The notes under the pieces are model-generated. The model ran no database searches. It saw only the letters and a list, made by a program, of their open reading frames with translations, and was not told the origin of the DNA. Positions 55,935 to 64,000 of a stretch of DNA of 64,000 bases are shown in pieces. Origin of the DNA: Achromobacter sp. UMC46 (lineage in GTDB: Bacteria; Pseudomonadota; Gammaproteobacteria; Burkholderiales; Burkholderiaceae_B). The stretch covers positions 1-64,000 of the forward strand of contig NZ_LZZS01000035.1 in NCBI RefSeq assembly GCF_014170335.1, read 5' to 3'. The position numbers and the translations under genes were made by a program. The first letter of the stretch is position 1, and every line of letters begins with the position of its first letter.

Positions 55935-56207
55935 TTAGTTGTGGTTGTCGGTGTAAGGCAACAGGGCCAGGAAGCGCGCGCGCTTGATGGCGGTGTCCAG
56001 CTGACGCTGGTAGATTGCCTTGGTGCCGGTCAGACGAGCCGGGATGATCTTGCCGTTTTCTTGCACGAAGTCGCGCAGGGTGTCCAGATCCTTGTAGTCG
56101 ATCTCTTCGACGCCGGCTGCGGTGAAGCGGCAGAACTTACGACGCTTGAAGAGCGGGTTCTGCTGCGTGAATTTGCGTTTTTCTTTGCGTTTTCCGAAGA
56201 AAGCCAT
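55935..56207 (-). CDS. rpsR: Ribosomal protein bS18
   Basis: 90 aa. [66 protein letters not shown] is a textbook S18 sequence; a short Lys-rich start ([17 protein letters not shown]) precedes it. It binds S6 in the 30S platform. It lies between priB and rplI. Confidence 0.98.
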   Translation of the reverse strand: MAFFGKRKEKRKFTQQNPLFKRRKFCRFTAAGVEEIDYKDLDTLRDFVQENGKIIPARLTGTKAIYQRQLDTAIKRARFLALLPYTDNHN

Positions 56208-56314
56208 GATATGTGCCTCTATGTTTGAGGGGATCTGGCGGTTAGCAACCGATCCAAACTCCCCATAACCTATCCGTATTCAGAAGGCGCTCTCGCACCT
56301 TTTGCCCATTCCCT

Positions 56315-56638
56315 TCAAGCCACCTGCGGATCGCGCCCTGCGCTGCCGCTGATCTTGCGTGCCTGCTGCAAATGCAGCTTGATCTTCACCGAGTCCTTGC
56401 GGGCGGGAGCCAAAAACCCCTGCACCAGCAATTCGGACCCTAACGCGGTGTTCTTCAACAGCAACGCCAGATCGCCTAGTGCCACGGCGGTAATCGTCAA
56501 TTCGACACGGCGCGGGTGGCCGGCTTCAATGACTTCCGATTCGTGTGCCAGCAGCATTTCCAGCGCTGGCAGTCCGGCGGGAGTGTGGCGCAAAGGCTCG
56601 CATTCAAGAACGCGGGCGCTGAGTTCCAGCTTATTCAT
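56315..56638 (-). CDS. priB: Primosomal replication protein PriB
   Basis: 107 aa from the ATG at 56638 ([34 protein letters not shown]); an ATG 15 bases upstream is the alternative. The single OB fold with [13 protein letters not shown] and [11 protein letters not shown] is typical. PriB binds single-stranded DNA and links PriA to DnaT/DnaB loading at restart. Its place between rpsF and rpsR is the conserved one. Confidence 0.93.
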   Translation of the reverse strand: MNKLELSARVLECEPLRHTPAGLPALEMLLAHESEVIEAGHPRRVELTITAVALGDLALLLKNTALGSELLVQGFLAPARKDSVKIKLHLQQARKISGSAGRDPQVA

Positions 56639-56689
56639 CCTGCCGTGCACCAAGGGGACTTCACGGGATGAGCTCTGCGTGAGCCCTGC

Positions 56690-57064
56690 TTACTCGGCCT
56701 GAGCCGGCGCTGCTTCAGCCGAAGCCTTACGGGCTTCTTCGCGCTCGACCGACTTCATCATGATCGAGGGCGTGGCCTGAGCCTTCTTGGTCTTGATGAC
56801 CAGGTGGCGCAGAACGGCGTCGTTGTAGCGGAACGAGTGCTCGAGCTCATCCAGCGTGGCTTGGCCGCACTCGATGTTCAGGCAAACGTAGTGAGCCTTG
56901 ACCAGCTTCTGGATCGGGTAGGCCAGTTGACGGCGACCCCAGTCTTCCAGGCGGTGAACCGAGCCGCCTTGGCCCGTGACCAGCGCTTGGTAACGTTCGA
57001 CCATGGCGGGCACTTGCTCGCTTTGGTCGGGGTGAACGATAAACACTACTTCGTAGTGACGCAT
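56690..57064 (-). CDS. rpsF: Ribosomal protein bS6
   Basis: 124 aa from the ATG at 57064 ([29 protein letters not shown]). [29 protein letters not shown] and [17 protein letters not shown] match bS6. The C-terminal tail is Ala/Glu-rich. It heads the operon, with a leader of up to about 200 bases upstream; S6-S18 feedback binding is known in other bacteria, but I could not confirm the motif here. Confidence 0.97.
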   Translation of the reverse strand: MRHYEVVFIVHPDQSEQVPAMVERYQALVTGQGGSVHRLEDWGRRQLAYPIQKLVKAHYVCLNIECGQATLDELEHSFRYNDAVLRHLVIKTKKAQATPSIMMKSVEREEARKASAEAAPAQAE

Positions 57065-57270
57065 GAGTAAAACTCCTTGAGGATGTCTCGCTGGCCAACG
57101 CCCTGCACCCGCGCTTTCCATCATGGGTGTCGCACTGCCCACCTTGTGGTTTCAGCACGCTAGGATGTCGGCCCGCAAGGGGCAGCCCGCTACCCAAAAA
57201 CCATGGGCGGTCGAGCAAGAAAGCCCTCGATTATCACCGATCGGGCGGTGCGGCGCAAGCAGGACGGGGG

Positions 57271-58194
57271 CTATGAAATAAGGGACGGGCTATTTTCGGC
57301 GCCATGGCCAGGGGCTTGAGGCAGATCGGCAACACCGATTTCCTGCGGCCGGTTGACCACGCTGACCATCACATAGCTGATGATCATCAGCAGGAACCAC
57401 GACCCCAGCTTGGCGATCGACACCCATTCCCAGGCGTGCGACTGGTTGGGATAGCGCCAGGCGTTGGCGAAGGTGCCGATGTTTTCGGCGAACCAGATGA
57501 ACACGGCCACCAGCACGAATCCCAGCAACAGCGGCATGCGGCGGTAGACCCGCCAGATCCGGAAATACACCCAGGTCCGCGCGAACAGCACCGCCGTCAG
57601 GCCGAACAGCGCCCACCGGAAATCCATGATGAAGTGGTGCGCGAAGAAATTCACGTAGATCAGCACCGACAGCGCCACCGTGGCCGCCATCGGGGGATGG
57701 GCGCGGAAACGGAAATCGAACAGGCGCCACACCCGCGCCAGGTAGCTGCCCACCGCCGCATACATGAAACCCGTGAACAGCGGCACGCCGCCCATCCGCA
57801 GCACGCTGGCCTCGGGGTAGATCCAGGATCCCGCCGCCGTCTTGAAGAGCTCCATCCCGGTGCCCACCACATGGAACATGAGGATCACGCGGGCTTCGCT
57901 CCAGGTTTCCATGCGCAGCGCCAGCAGCACGGCCTGGATGCCCAGCGCGGCAAGGGTCAGGAAATCGTAGCGGGCCAGCAGCGCGTCCTTGGGGTACCAC
58001 CAATGCGTGCCCAGCAGCAGCGCGCACATCAGGCCGCCGAACAGGCAGGCCCAGGCCTGCTTCACGCCAAAGCGGAAGAACTCGTAGAGCGCCACGCCAA
58101 AACGGCCGCGGCCGGCCAAATGATTGGCCAGCCGCGATTCCCACTCTTGCAGCCCCGCGATAAGCGGCCAGTCCCTGGCCGCCGGATGGCTCAC
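57271..58194 (-). CDS. DUF817 family membrane protein
   Basis: 307 aa with about seven membrane segments. FFRFGVKQAWACLFGGLMCALLLGTHWWYP, MFHVVGTGMELFKTAAGSWIYPE, GVPLFTGFMYAAVGSYLARVW and NFFAHHFIMDFRWALF match DUF817. The many conserved His, Glu and Asp in membrane segments could coordinate a metal or lipid, but function is unknown. Its start is 8 bases past folE2, so the two are probably cotranscribed. Confidence 0.88.
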   Translation of the reverse strand: MSHPAARDWPLIAGLQEWESRLANHLAGRGRFGVALYEFFRFGVKQAWACLFGGLMCALLLGTHWWYPKDALLARYDFLTLAALGIQAVLLALRMETWSEARVILMFHVVGTGMELFKTAAGSWIYPEASVLRMGGVPLFTGFMYAAVGSYLARVWRLFDFRFRAHPPMAATVALSVLIYVNFFAHHFIMDFRWALFGLTAVLFARTWVYFRIWRVYRRMPLLLGFVLVAVFIWFAENIGTFANAWRYPNQSHAWEWVSIAKLGSWFLLMIISYVMVSVVNRPQEIGVADLPQAPGHGAENSPSLIS

Positions 58195-58201
58195 GGAACG
58201 C

Positions 58202-58999
58202 TCAACCTTCCACGACGGCGTAGGCCGAGTGGTTGTGGATCGATTCGAAGTTCTCGGCCTCGACGCGATAGCGGGCGATGCCGGGATGCGCGTTCAGGCG
58301 GGCAGCCACGTCGCGCACCAGGTCTTCGACGAACTTGGGGTTGTCGTAGGCGCGTTCGGTCACGTACTTTTCGTCAGGGCGCTTGAGCAGGCCCCAGAGT
58401 TCGCACGAGCCCTCTTCTTCGATCAGGCGGATGACGCCATCCATGCTGATGTCGTCGCTCAGGATGGCCGAAACGGTGACATGCGAGCGCTGGTTGTGCG
58501 CGCCGTATTCCGAGATGGCCTTGGAACACGGACAGAGGCTCGTGACCGGCACCTGCACGACCAGTTCGAATTCGACGCCGTCGCCCTGGGCGCGGGCGAT
58601 CCACTGGACTTCGTAGTCCAGCAGGCTCTGCACGCCGGAAATCGGGGCCGACTTGTTGATGAAGTACGGGAACGACGCGGTGATGTCGCCGCGCTCGGCA
58701 TGCAGCAGCGGCAGCATGTCGGCAGCCATGGCGCGGAACAGCGTCGGCGTCATGGGGGTGCTGCGGTACTTTTCCAGCAGCGCCACGAAGCGGGACATGT
58801 GGGTCCCCTTTTCTTCGGGCGGCAGCGCCACCGTCAGGGTCCAGTTGGCCACGGTGCCTTGGGCCGAGCCATCGCCGCCTTCAACCAGCATGGGGTGGCG
58901 CACGCCACGGATGCCCACGCGTTGAATCGGGATGTGCCGGGTATCCGCCGAACTCTGGACGTCGGGCATCACGATGGCGGGGTCGATCGGAGAATTCAT
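58202..58999 (-). CDS. folE2: GTP cyclohydrolase FolE2 (type IB)
   Basis: 265 aa. [50 protein letters not shown] with the metal Cys, and [20 protein letters not shown] are FolE2 features. It opens GTP to 7,8-dihydroneopterin triphosphate for folate and related pathways and tolerates zinc shortage better than FolE. No folE is in the window, so it may be the only enzyme or the zinc-limited backup. DUF817 follows immediately. Confidence 0.95.
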   Translation of the reverse strand: MNSPIDPAIVMPDVQSSADTRHIPIQRVGIRGVRHPMLVEGGDGSAQGTVANWTLTVALPPEEKGTHMSRFVALLEKYRSTPMTPTLFRAMAADMLPLLHAERGDITASFPYFINKSAPISGVQSLLDYEVQWIARAQGDGVEFELVVQVPVTSLCPCSKAISEYGAHNQRSHVTVSAILSDDISMDGVIRLIEEEGSCELWGLLKRPDEKYVTERAYDNPKFVEDLVRDVAARLNAHPGIARYRVEAENFESIHNHSAYAVVEG

Positions 59000-59143
59000 T
59001 TCAGCTTACCTGTCTAGGCGATCAGTCGCTCGCGCACGGCCTAGGAAACTTTGAGAGAGGGCCATTATCGCCGAAACCCCGGCATCCGCCAGGGAAAACC
59101 CTTCTATTCGTAGGTTGGCGGGGCCGGAACAGTGTGTTTCATT

Positions 59144-59174
59144 TTCCGGGCAAAAGCGGCGCCTTCGCCCGGAA
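59144..59174 (-). other. Stem-loop after dxs
   Basis: TTCCGGGC / GCCCGGAA with a 15-nt loop lies 13 bases after the dxs stop. No U tract follows on the minus strand, so it is a weak terminator or an RNA-stabilising hairpin. Confidence 0.5.
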
Positions 59175-59186
59175 CCCCGCAAGCGG

Positions 59187-61049
59187 TCAAGCCAGCAGAT
59201 CGGCGTAGCGGGCGCGGATCGATTGCTCGATGCCGGCGGCATCCAGGCCGACGCCCGCCAACAGGGCAGACTGTTCGCCATGGTCGATGAAGGCGTCCGG
59301 CAGGCCCAGCTGCAGCACGGGGATCTGCACGCCGGCGGCGCTTAGCGTTTCCAGCACCGCGCTGCCCGCCCCGCCCATGATGGACGCGTCTTCCAGCGTG
59401 ACCAGCGCATCGTGGCGGGCCGCCAGGTCCAGGATCAATTCGCGGTCGATCGGCTTGACGAAGCGCATGTCGGCCACGGTCGCGTCCAGCTTGCCCGCTG
59501 CGGCCAGCGCGGCCTGCACCAGGGTGCCGAAGCCCAGGATGGCGATCTTCCTGCCTTCGCGGCGCACCACGCCGCGGCCCAGTTCGACCGTCTCCAGCCC
59601 GGCGCTTTCCGGCGCGCCGCAGCCAGCGCCGCGCGGATAGCGCACGGAAGCCGGACCGGGGTACTGATAACAGGTGGACAGCAACAGGCGCGTTTCGCTT
59701 TCGTCGGACGGGGTGGCGACCACCATGTTCGGCACGCAGCGCAGGAAGGCGGTGTCGTAGTTGCCGGCATGGGTTGCCCCGTCGGCGCCGACGATGCCCG
59801 CGCGGTCCAGCGCGAAGGTCACGTCCAGGTTCTGCAGGGCCACGTCATGGATGAACTGGTCGTAGCCGCGCTGCATGAAGGTCGAGTAGATCGCGACGAC
59901 GGGCTTCTGCCCTTCGCAAGCGATGCCGGCTGCGAACGTCACGGCGTGCTGCTCGGCGATGCCCACGTCGAAATAGCGCAGCGGGAACCGCTTTTCGAAT
60001 TCGACCAGGCCGCTGCCTTCGCGCATGGCGGGGGTGACGGCGACCAGGCGCGAATCCTGCTCGGCCATGTCGCACAACCAGCCGCCGAACACCTGGGTGA
60101 AGGTGCGCTTGCCGGGGGCCTTGGATTGCTGGATGCCGACGGCGGGGTCGAACTTGCCCGGGCCGTGGTACAGCACCGGATCGGCCTCGGCCAGCTTGTA
60201 GCCCTGCCCCTTCTTCGTGACCACGTGCAGGAACTGCAAGCCTTGCAAGGCCTTCAGGTTCTGCAAGGTGGGCACCAGGGCGTCCAGGTCATGGCCGTCG
60301 ATCGGGCCGACGTAATTGAAGCCGAACTCTTCGAACAGCGTGGCCGGCGTGACCATGCCCTTGGCATGCTCTTCAAAGCGGCGCGCCAGTTCCAGCACCG
60401 GCGGCACATGCTGCAGGACGGCGCGGCCCACGTTCTTGGCCGCGGCGTAGAAGCGGCCCGACATCAGCCGCGCCAGATAGCGGTTCAGCGCCCCCACCGG
60501 CGGCGAGATCGACATGTCGTTGTCGTTCAGGATCACCAGCAGGTTGATGTTGGGCGTGACGCCCGCGTTGTTCATGGCCTCGAACGCCATGCCCGCGGAC
60601 ATCGCGCCGTCGCCGATGACGGCGATGTGCGCGCGCTGCACGCCGGCGTTGCGCGAAGCCACCGCCATGCCCAGCGCGGCCGAGATGGACGTGGACGAAT
60701 GCGCGGTGCCGAAGGCGTCGTATTCGGATTCGCTGCGTTTGGGGAAGCCCGAGATTCCGCCCGCCTGGCGCAGCTGCGCCATGCCGGCGCGGCGCCCGGT
60801 CAGTATCTTGTGCGGATAGGACTGGTGGCCCACGTCCCAGACGATGCGGTCATGCGGCGTGTCGAATACCTGATGCAGCGCCAGCGTGAGCTCGACCGTG
60901 CCCAAGTTGGACGACAAGTGCCCGCCCGTTTTGGATACCGACTCCAGCACGAAGCCGCGCAGTTCGTCCGCAAGCTTTTTCAGCTCGCGACGATCCAGGC
61001 GCTTGAGGTCTGCCGGGGATTGAATGCGGTCCAATAAATCAGTCGTCAT
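59187..61049 (-). CDS. dxs: 1-deoxy-D-xylulose-5-phosphate synthase
   Basis: 620 aa, the standard length. The thiamine pyrophosphate motif [21 protein letters not shown], the start [30 protein letters not shown] and the second-half motif [22 protein letters not shown] are canonical. It condenses pyruvate and glyceraldehyde 3-phosphate in the first MEP-pathway step. It follows ispA by 53 bases in the xseB-ispA-dxs order. Confidence 0.97.
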   Translation of the reverse strand: MTTDLLDRIQSPADLKRLDRRELKKLADELRGFVLESVSKTGGHLSSNLGTVELTLALHQVFDTPHDRIVWDVGHQSYPHKILTGRRAGMAQLRQAGGISGFPKRSESEYDAFGTAHSSTSISAALGMAVASRNAGVQRAHIAVIGDGAMSAGMAFEAMNNAGVTPNINLLVILNDNDMSISPPVGALNRYLARLMSGRFYAAAKNVGRAVLQHVPPVLELARRFEEHAKGMVTPATLFEEFGFNYVGPIDGHDLDALVPTLQNLKALQGLQFLHVVTKKGQGYKLAEADPVLYHGPGKFDPAVGIQQSKAPGKRTFTQVFGGWLCDMAEQDSRLVAVTPAMREGSGLVEFEKRFPLRYFDVGIAEQHAVTFAAGIACEGQKPVVAIYSTFMQRGYDQFIHDVALQNLDVTFALDRAGIVGADGATHAGNYDTAFLRCVPNMVVATPSDESETRLLLSTCYQYPGPASVRYPRGAGCGAPESAGLETVELGRGVVRREGRKIAILGFGTLVQAALAAAGKLDATVADMRFVKPIDRELILDLAARHDALVTLEDASIMGGAGSAVLETLSAAGVQIPVLQLGLPDAFIDHGEQSALLAGVGLDAAGIEQSIRARYADLLA

Positions 61050-61102
61050 GCTTTTATGGGGTTCGTTGACCCGGCCTGGACTCAGGCCGGGCTAGTCACG
61101 GA

Positions 61103-62032
61103 TCAGCGGTCTCGAAGGACGATGAAATCGGCCAGTTGCGCCAGGCGCAAGCCGGCATCGCCCAGCGGTTCCAACGCCGCCAGCGCGGCCACACGCAATT
61201 CTTCGGCAAACGCTCGCGCCTCGGACAGGCCCAGGAGCGACACGTACGTTGGCTTGTTCTCCGCCGCATCCTTGCCCGGCGTCTTGCCCAGGCTGGCGGT
61301 GTCGGCGGTGACATCAAGAATATCGTCCACAACCTGAAACGCCAGGCCCATGGCTTGCGCGTACGCATCCAACGCCTGACGCGAGGCCGAGCTGGCGCCG
61401 GCCACGATGCCGCCCAGCGCCACGCTGCACGCGAGCATGGCGCCCGTCTTCATGCTGTGCATGGTCTGGAGCTCATCGCGCGACAGCGAATGGCCGACGC
61501 TCAGCAAGTCGATGGCCTGACCGCCCGCCATGCCCTGACTGCCGGCGGCGCGCGCCAGCGACTGGGTGGCCTGCACGATCAGCGCAGGCGCGATCGGCAT
61601 GGACGCCAACAGGTCAAACGCCAGCGGCTGCAAGGCGTCGCCCGCCAACATGGCGGTGGCTTCGTCAAATTGCACGTGCGTGGTGGGCCGGCCGCGGCGC
61701 AGCGTGTCGTCGTCCATGCAAGGCAGGTCGTCGTGCACCAGCGAATAGGCGTGGATCAGTTCCACCGCCGCCGCCGCGCGGTCCAGCGAGGCCTCGATGG
61801 CAAGCATGCTGCCGCTGACGGGGCAGGCTTGCCCCGCGGCGTAGACCATGGCGGCGCGCACGCGCTTGCCGCCACCGAGCACGGCGTAGCGCATGGCTTC
61901 ATGCAGGCGGACGGGCAGCACATCCGCGGGCGGCATCAGGTCGTCCAGGACGTCTTCGACGTGCCGCACGCGACCTTGCAGCCACTCCGGGAAAGCGAGT
62001 TGAGTTTGCTTCATCGGGTTCTTATTCGTCAT
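61103..62032 (-). CDS. ispA: Farnesyl diphosphate synthase (polyprenyl synthetase)
   Basis: 309 aa from the ATG at 62032, which overlaps xseB by 11 bases; an ATG at 62014 is an alternative. The two Asp-rich motifs, DDLPCMDDD and VVDDILD, bind Mg2+-diphosphate. MRYAVLGGGKRVRAAMVYAAG and GGQAIDLL are also present. It makes C15 farnesyl diphosphate from IPP and DMAPP, downstream of the MEP pathway started by Dxs. Confidence 0.95.
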   Translation of the reverse strand: MTNKNPMKQTQLAFPEWLQGRVRHVEDVLDDLMPPADVLPVRLHEAMRYAVLGGGKRVRAAMVYAAGQACPVSGSMLAIEASLDRAAAAVELIHAYSLVHDDLPCMDDDTLRRGRPTTHVQFDEATAMLAGDALQPLAFDLLASMPIAPALIVQATQSLARAAGSQGMAGGQAIDLLSVGHSLSRDELQTMHSMKTGAMLACSVALGGIVAGASSASRQALDAYAQAMGLAFQVVDDILDVTADTASLGKTPGKDAAENKPTYVSLLGLSEARAFAEELRVAALAALEPLGDAGLRLAQLADFIVLRDR

Positions 62033-62345
62033 CCAGCGCCGCCGGGTCCAGCGGGCGCAGCAAGTCGCCCTCCAGGACCTTCACCTGCTGTTCGGCCTGC
62101 GCCAAGCGGTCCTGGCAGACCCGGGTGAGCGCGACGCCGCGCCGGTAGGCGGCCAGCGATTGCTCAAGCGGCAGCGAACCGTCTTCCATGGCCGCAACCA
62201 ATGATTCCAATTCGGCCAGGGCCGTTTCGAAATCCTGGGGCAAGGGACGGTCGTCGTTCTGCGGATCGGCTTGTGTGGGTTTGGCCAAACGGGTCTCCGA
62301 GGGCGCAAGGGGTGGATCAATCTCCGAATTGTACGAGATAGCCAC
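62022..62345 (-). CDS. xseB: Exodeoxyribonuclease VII small subunit
   Basis: 107 aa if translation begins at the GTG at 62345, preceded by GGAGGC; a TTG further in and an ATG at 62390 that overlaps the IclR gene are alternatives. The conserved core FETALAELESLVAAMEDGSLPLEQSLAAYRRGVALTRVCQDRLAQAEQQV is unmistakable. It forms ExoVII with XseA, which is not in the window. It overlaps ispA by 11 bases. Confidence 0.92.
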   Translation of the reverse strand: MAISYNSEIDPPLAPSETRLAKPTQADPQNDDRPLPQDFETALAELESLVAAMEDGSLPLEQSLAAYRRGVALTRVCQDRLAQAEQQVKVLEGDLLRPLDPAALDDE

Positions 62346-62370
62346 GCCGGACCCGCCTCCGCCCCGACGA

Positions 62371-63225
62371 TCAGGCGGATGCCCCCGCAAGACCCGCGAT
62401 CGCCGCCCGCAGCGCGGGCCCCACGCGCGTGCGCAAGTCGGGTTCCGGCAACAGGCTGGCGGGGCCGCCGCAGCTCATCACGAAGACGCCTTCGCCGGTG
62501 ATGGACGTGAACGGCACGGCGACGGCGTTGATGCCCGATTGCCATTCGCCGATGGCGAAACAGCAGCCCGAGTCCTGCAGTTCCAGGCGCGCGCGGGCAA
62601 TGGCGTCCTTGGGAGGCGCGGCGGCGCCCAGGCGCGCCATCGCCTCGTCGCAGGCGCCCGCCGGCAGGCTGGCCAGATAGGCCCGGCCCATCGCACTGTC
62701 CAGGCTGGCGCGATAGCCGACGGGCAAGCGCAGGTACAGCGCGGAAGACCCGTGAATGGCTTCGACGTAGGTCATCGCGTCGCCGTCGAAGGCGCCAAGC
62801 GCGACCGCGCCGCCGGTATCCCGGGCCAGTTCGGTCATCGAGGCCTTGGCCAGTTCACGGACTTCCAGCCCGGCCAGCAGGCCGAAGCCCAGCGCCAGCA
62901 CGCCATAGCCGGGCGAATACTTGCCGGTGTCGGGGTGATAGCGCAAGTAGCCCAGTTCGGTCAGCGTGTAGGTGATGCGGCTGATGGTGGGCTTGGGCAG
63001 GCCGGTCAGGCGCGCCAGATCCAGATTACCCAGCGCGGTCACGCCGTGGCGGAAGCAGCGCAGCACGTCCAACCCCCGCGCCAGCGCGGTGATGAAGTCG
63101 GGCGAATTGGCGCCTTCCCCCACGCCGGTGCTGCGCTTGCGGCGGGCCGGCTGGCTGAGTTCCAGCGTCTCGTCGGGCTTGGTGGCCGCATGGATGACGC
63201 GCTTGGCGTCAGAAAAAGATTGCAT
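62371..63225 (-). CDS. IclR family transcriptional regulator
   Basis: 284 aa. After a 40-residue polar start, DFITALARGLDVLRCFRHGVTALGNLDLARLTGLPKPTISRITYTLTELGYL forms the winged helix-turn-helix; the effector domain includes YSPGYGVLALGFG, VEAIHGSSALYLRLPVGYRASLDSAMGRAYLA and the C-terminal AAVPFTSITGEGVFVMSCGG-like AVPFTSITGEGVFVMSC. It is divergent from the Bug receptor gene and probably regulates it through the palindrome at 63270-63290. Confidence 0.9.
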   Translation of the reverse strand: MQSFSDAKRVIHAATKPDETLELSQPARRKRSTGVGEGANSPDFITALARGLDVLRCFRHGVTALGNLDLARLTGLPKPTISRITYTLTELGYLRYHPDTGKYSPGYGVLALGFGLLAGLEVRELAKASMTELARDTGGAVALGAFDGDAMTYVEAIHGSSALYLRLPVGYRASLDSAMGRAYLASLPAGACDEAMARLGAAAPPKDAIARARLELQDSGCCFAIGEWQSGINAVAVPFTSITGEGVFVMSCGGPASLLPEPDLRTRVGPALRAAIAGLAGASA

Positions 63226-63269
63226 TTCTATTCGCTTCGTTTTTATAGTTTATTTCGAATAACAAAACT

Positions 63270-63290
63270 AAATTCCATATAACGGAATTT
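63270..63290. promoter_or_regulatory. Candidate IclR operator
   Basis: AAATTCC-N7-GGAATTT is a perfect inverted repeat in the 172-base AT-rich spacer between the divergent IclR and Bug receptor genes. Its TTCC-N7-GGAA core is like operators of IclR-family regulators. Confidence 0.55.
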
Positions 63291-63397
63291 AAATCACCCA
63301 AGGAGACTTGGCAAGCCACCGCAACGCCCTGGCGGCGCGGACCGGCCAAGCCAGGCCCAACGATCCACTCACGCACGCGATTTCAAGGGGAAAAAAC

Positions 63398-64000
63398 ATG
63401 ATTCGCACGAGTATCAAACTGCTGGCCACCGTCTTGCTCAGCGCCGCCGCCCTGGGCGCGCAGGCCGACACGTATCCGGCGCGGCCGATCAAGGTCGTCT
63501 CGCCCTTCCCGGCCGGCGGCGCCACCGACGTGCTGACCCGCATCCTGGCCGAACGCATGGCCAAGACGCTGGGCCAGCCCATGATCGTGGAGAACAAGGC
63601 CGGCGCGGGCACGTCCATCGGCGCGGCCTACGTGTCGCGGGAACAGCCGGACGGCTACACCATCCTGATGGCCACGAACTCCACGCTGGTCACGAACCGC
63701 TACCTGTATAAGGAACTGCCCTACGACCCGGACGGCTTCGCCCGCATCGGCATGGTGGGCGTCGGCCCGCTGGTGCTGCTGTCCAGCCCCAAGCGGCCGT
63801 TCAACAGCACGCAGGACATCGTGGCGTATGCCAAGCAAAATCCGGGCAAGCTCACCTTTGCGACCTTCGGCCCCGGCACGGCCTCGCACCTGGCCGGCGA
63901 ACTGTTCAAGGAACGCGCCGGCATCGACATCCTGCATGTGCCCTTCAAGGGCGCGACCCAGGCCCTGCCCGCGCTGATCAGCGGCGACGTCGACCTGTTC
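63398..64000 (+). CDS. Bug-family tripartite tricarboxylate transporter substrate-binding protein (3' partial)
   Basis: The first 201 codons of an extracytoplasmic receptor; the frame is open at the window end. A signal peptide MIRTSIKLLATVLLSAAALG-AQA is followed by DTYPARPIKVVSPFPAGGATDVLTRI, GQPMIVENKAGAGTSIGAAYVSRE and FKGATQALPALISGDVDL, all Bug (TctC-like) signatures. Bug receptors are greatly expanded in Bordetella and relatives. The start has an AAGGGGA-type ribosome site. The ligand is unknown. Confidence 0.9.
   Translation, partial: MIRTSIKLLATVLLSAAALGAQADTYPARPIKVVSPFPAGGATDVLTRILAERMAKTLGQPMIVENKAGAGTSIGAAYVSREQPDGYTILMATNSTLVTNRYLYKELPYDPDGFARIGMVGVGPLVLLSSPKRPFNSTQDIVAYAKQNPGKLTFATFGPGTASHLAGELFKERAGIDILHVPFKGATQALPALISGDVDLF

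Noticed and set aside
57065..57270. S6:S18 leader RNA upstream of rpsF
   Set aside because: The region is long enough, but I could not identify the conserved S18-like loop by eye; a covariance search would decide.
62022..62390. xseB start at the ATG 62390
   Set aside because: It would overlap the IclR gene by 20 bases and add a Gly/Arg-rich stretch not found in XseB; the GTG at 62345 has a better ribosome site.

Overview
The window is a GC-rich chromosomal segment of a betaproteobacterium. Gene content and order point to Burkholderiales, family Alcaligenaceae, most likely Achromobacter or Bordetella. The indicators are a hemCDXY cluster, a globin-coupled diguanylate cyclase like Bordetella BpeGReg, an N-terminally extended PyrB, rpsF-priB-rpsR-rplI-dnaB, xseB-ispA-dxs, entericidin-like lipoproteins and a Bug-family solute receptor. 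Almost everything is core chromosome: there is no transposase, prophage, CRISPR array or rRNA operon, and only one tRNA (initiator Met).

Layout. 1-10.4 kb: the 3' part of a PIN-PhoH ATPase gene, an entericidin, then a divergent catabolic/transport module. Its minus arm is SDR, LivG, LivF, a fused LivH-LivM permease, a Dabb protein and a fumarylpyruvate-hydrolase-like enzyme. Its plus arm is cupin, periplasmic receptor, SDR and IclR regulator. 10.4-19.6 kb (minus): ppa, hemY, hemX, hemD, hemC, a 40-aa membrane peptide, two tandem TerC genes, sucD and sucC. 19.6-25 kb (minus): a DUF2889 protein, a phosphopantetheinyl transferase and a 1334-aa Pls/PosA-type one-module peptide synthetase. 25-30.5 kb: metE/metR divergent pair, recX, recA with a LexA box. 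30.8-34.9 kb: TctD/TctE-like two-component system and an MHS-family transporter. 34.9-35.8 kb: a repeat-rich gap with a candidate small RNA and a DUF3185 gene. 35.8-40.3 kb: rdgC, heme-sensor diguanylate cyclase, pyrB, a small membrane protein. 40.3-53 kb: lipoproteins, GST, LLM oxidoreductase, flavoprotein, tRNA-fMet, MocR-type regulator, DedA, Lrp regulator, PdxA, SBF-like transporter and several small unknowns. 53-62.4 kb (minus): dnaB with a coupled kinase-like gene, the rpsF ribosomal operon, DUF817-folE2, dxs-ispA-xseB. 62.4-64 kb: an IclR regulator divergent from a Bug receptor gene cut by the window end.

The most unusual elements are: (i) the Pls/PosA-like synthetase with its overlapping PPTase gene, a possible isopeptide or poly-amino-acid system; (ii) a 52-bp palindrome that looks like two IS ends fused head to head, inserted with a 5-bp target duplication in the loop of the rdgC terminator; (iii) two copies of a 94-bp intergenic repeat carrying an inverted pair of DnaA-box-like 9-mers; (iv) four copies of a GC-rich intergenic repeat; and (v) a candidate small RNA defined by terminators on both sides.
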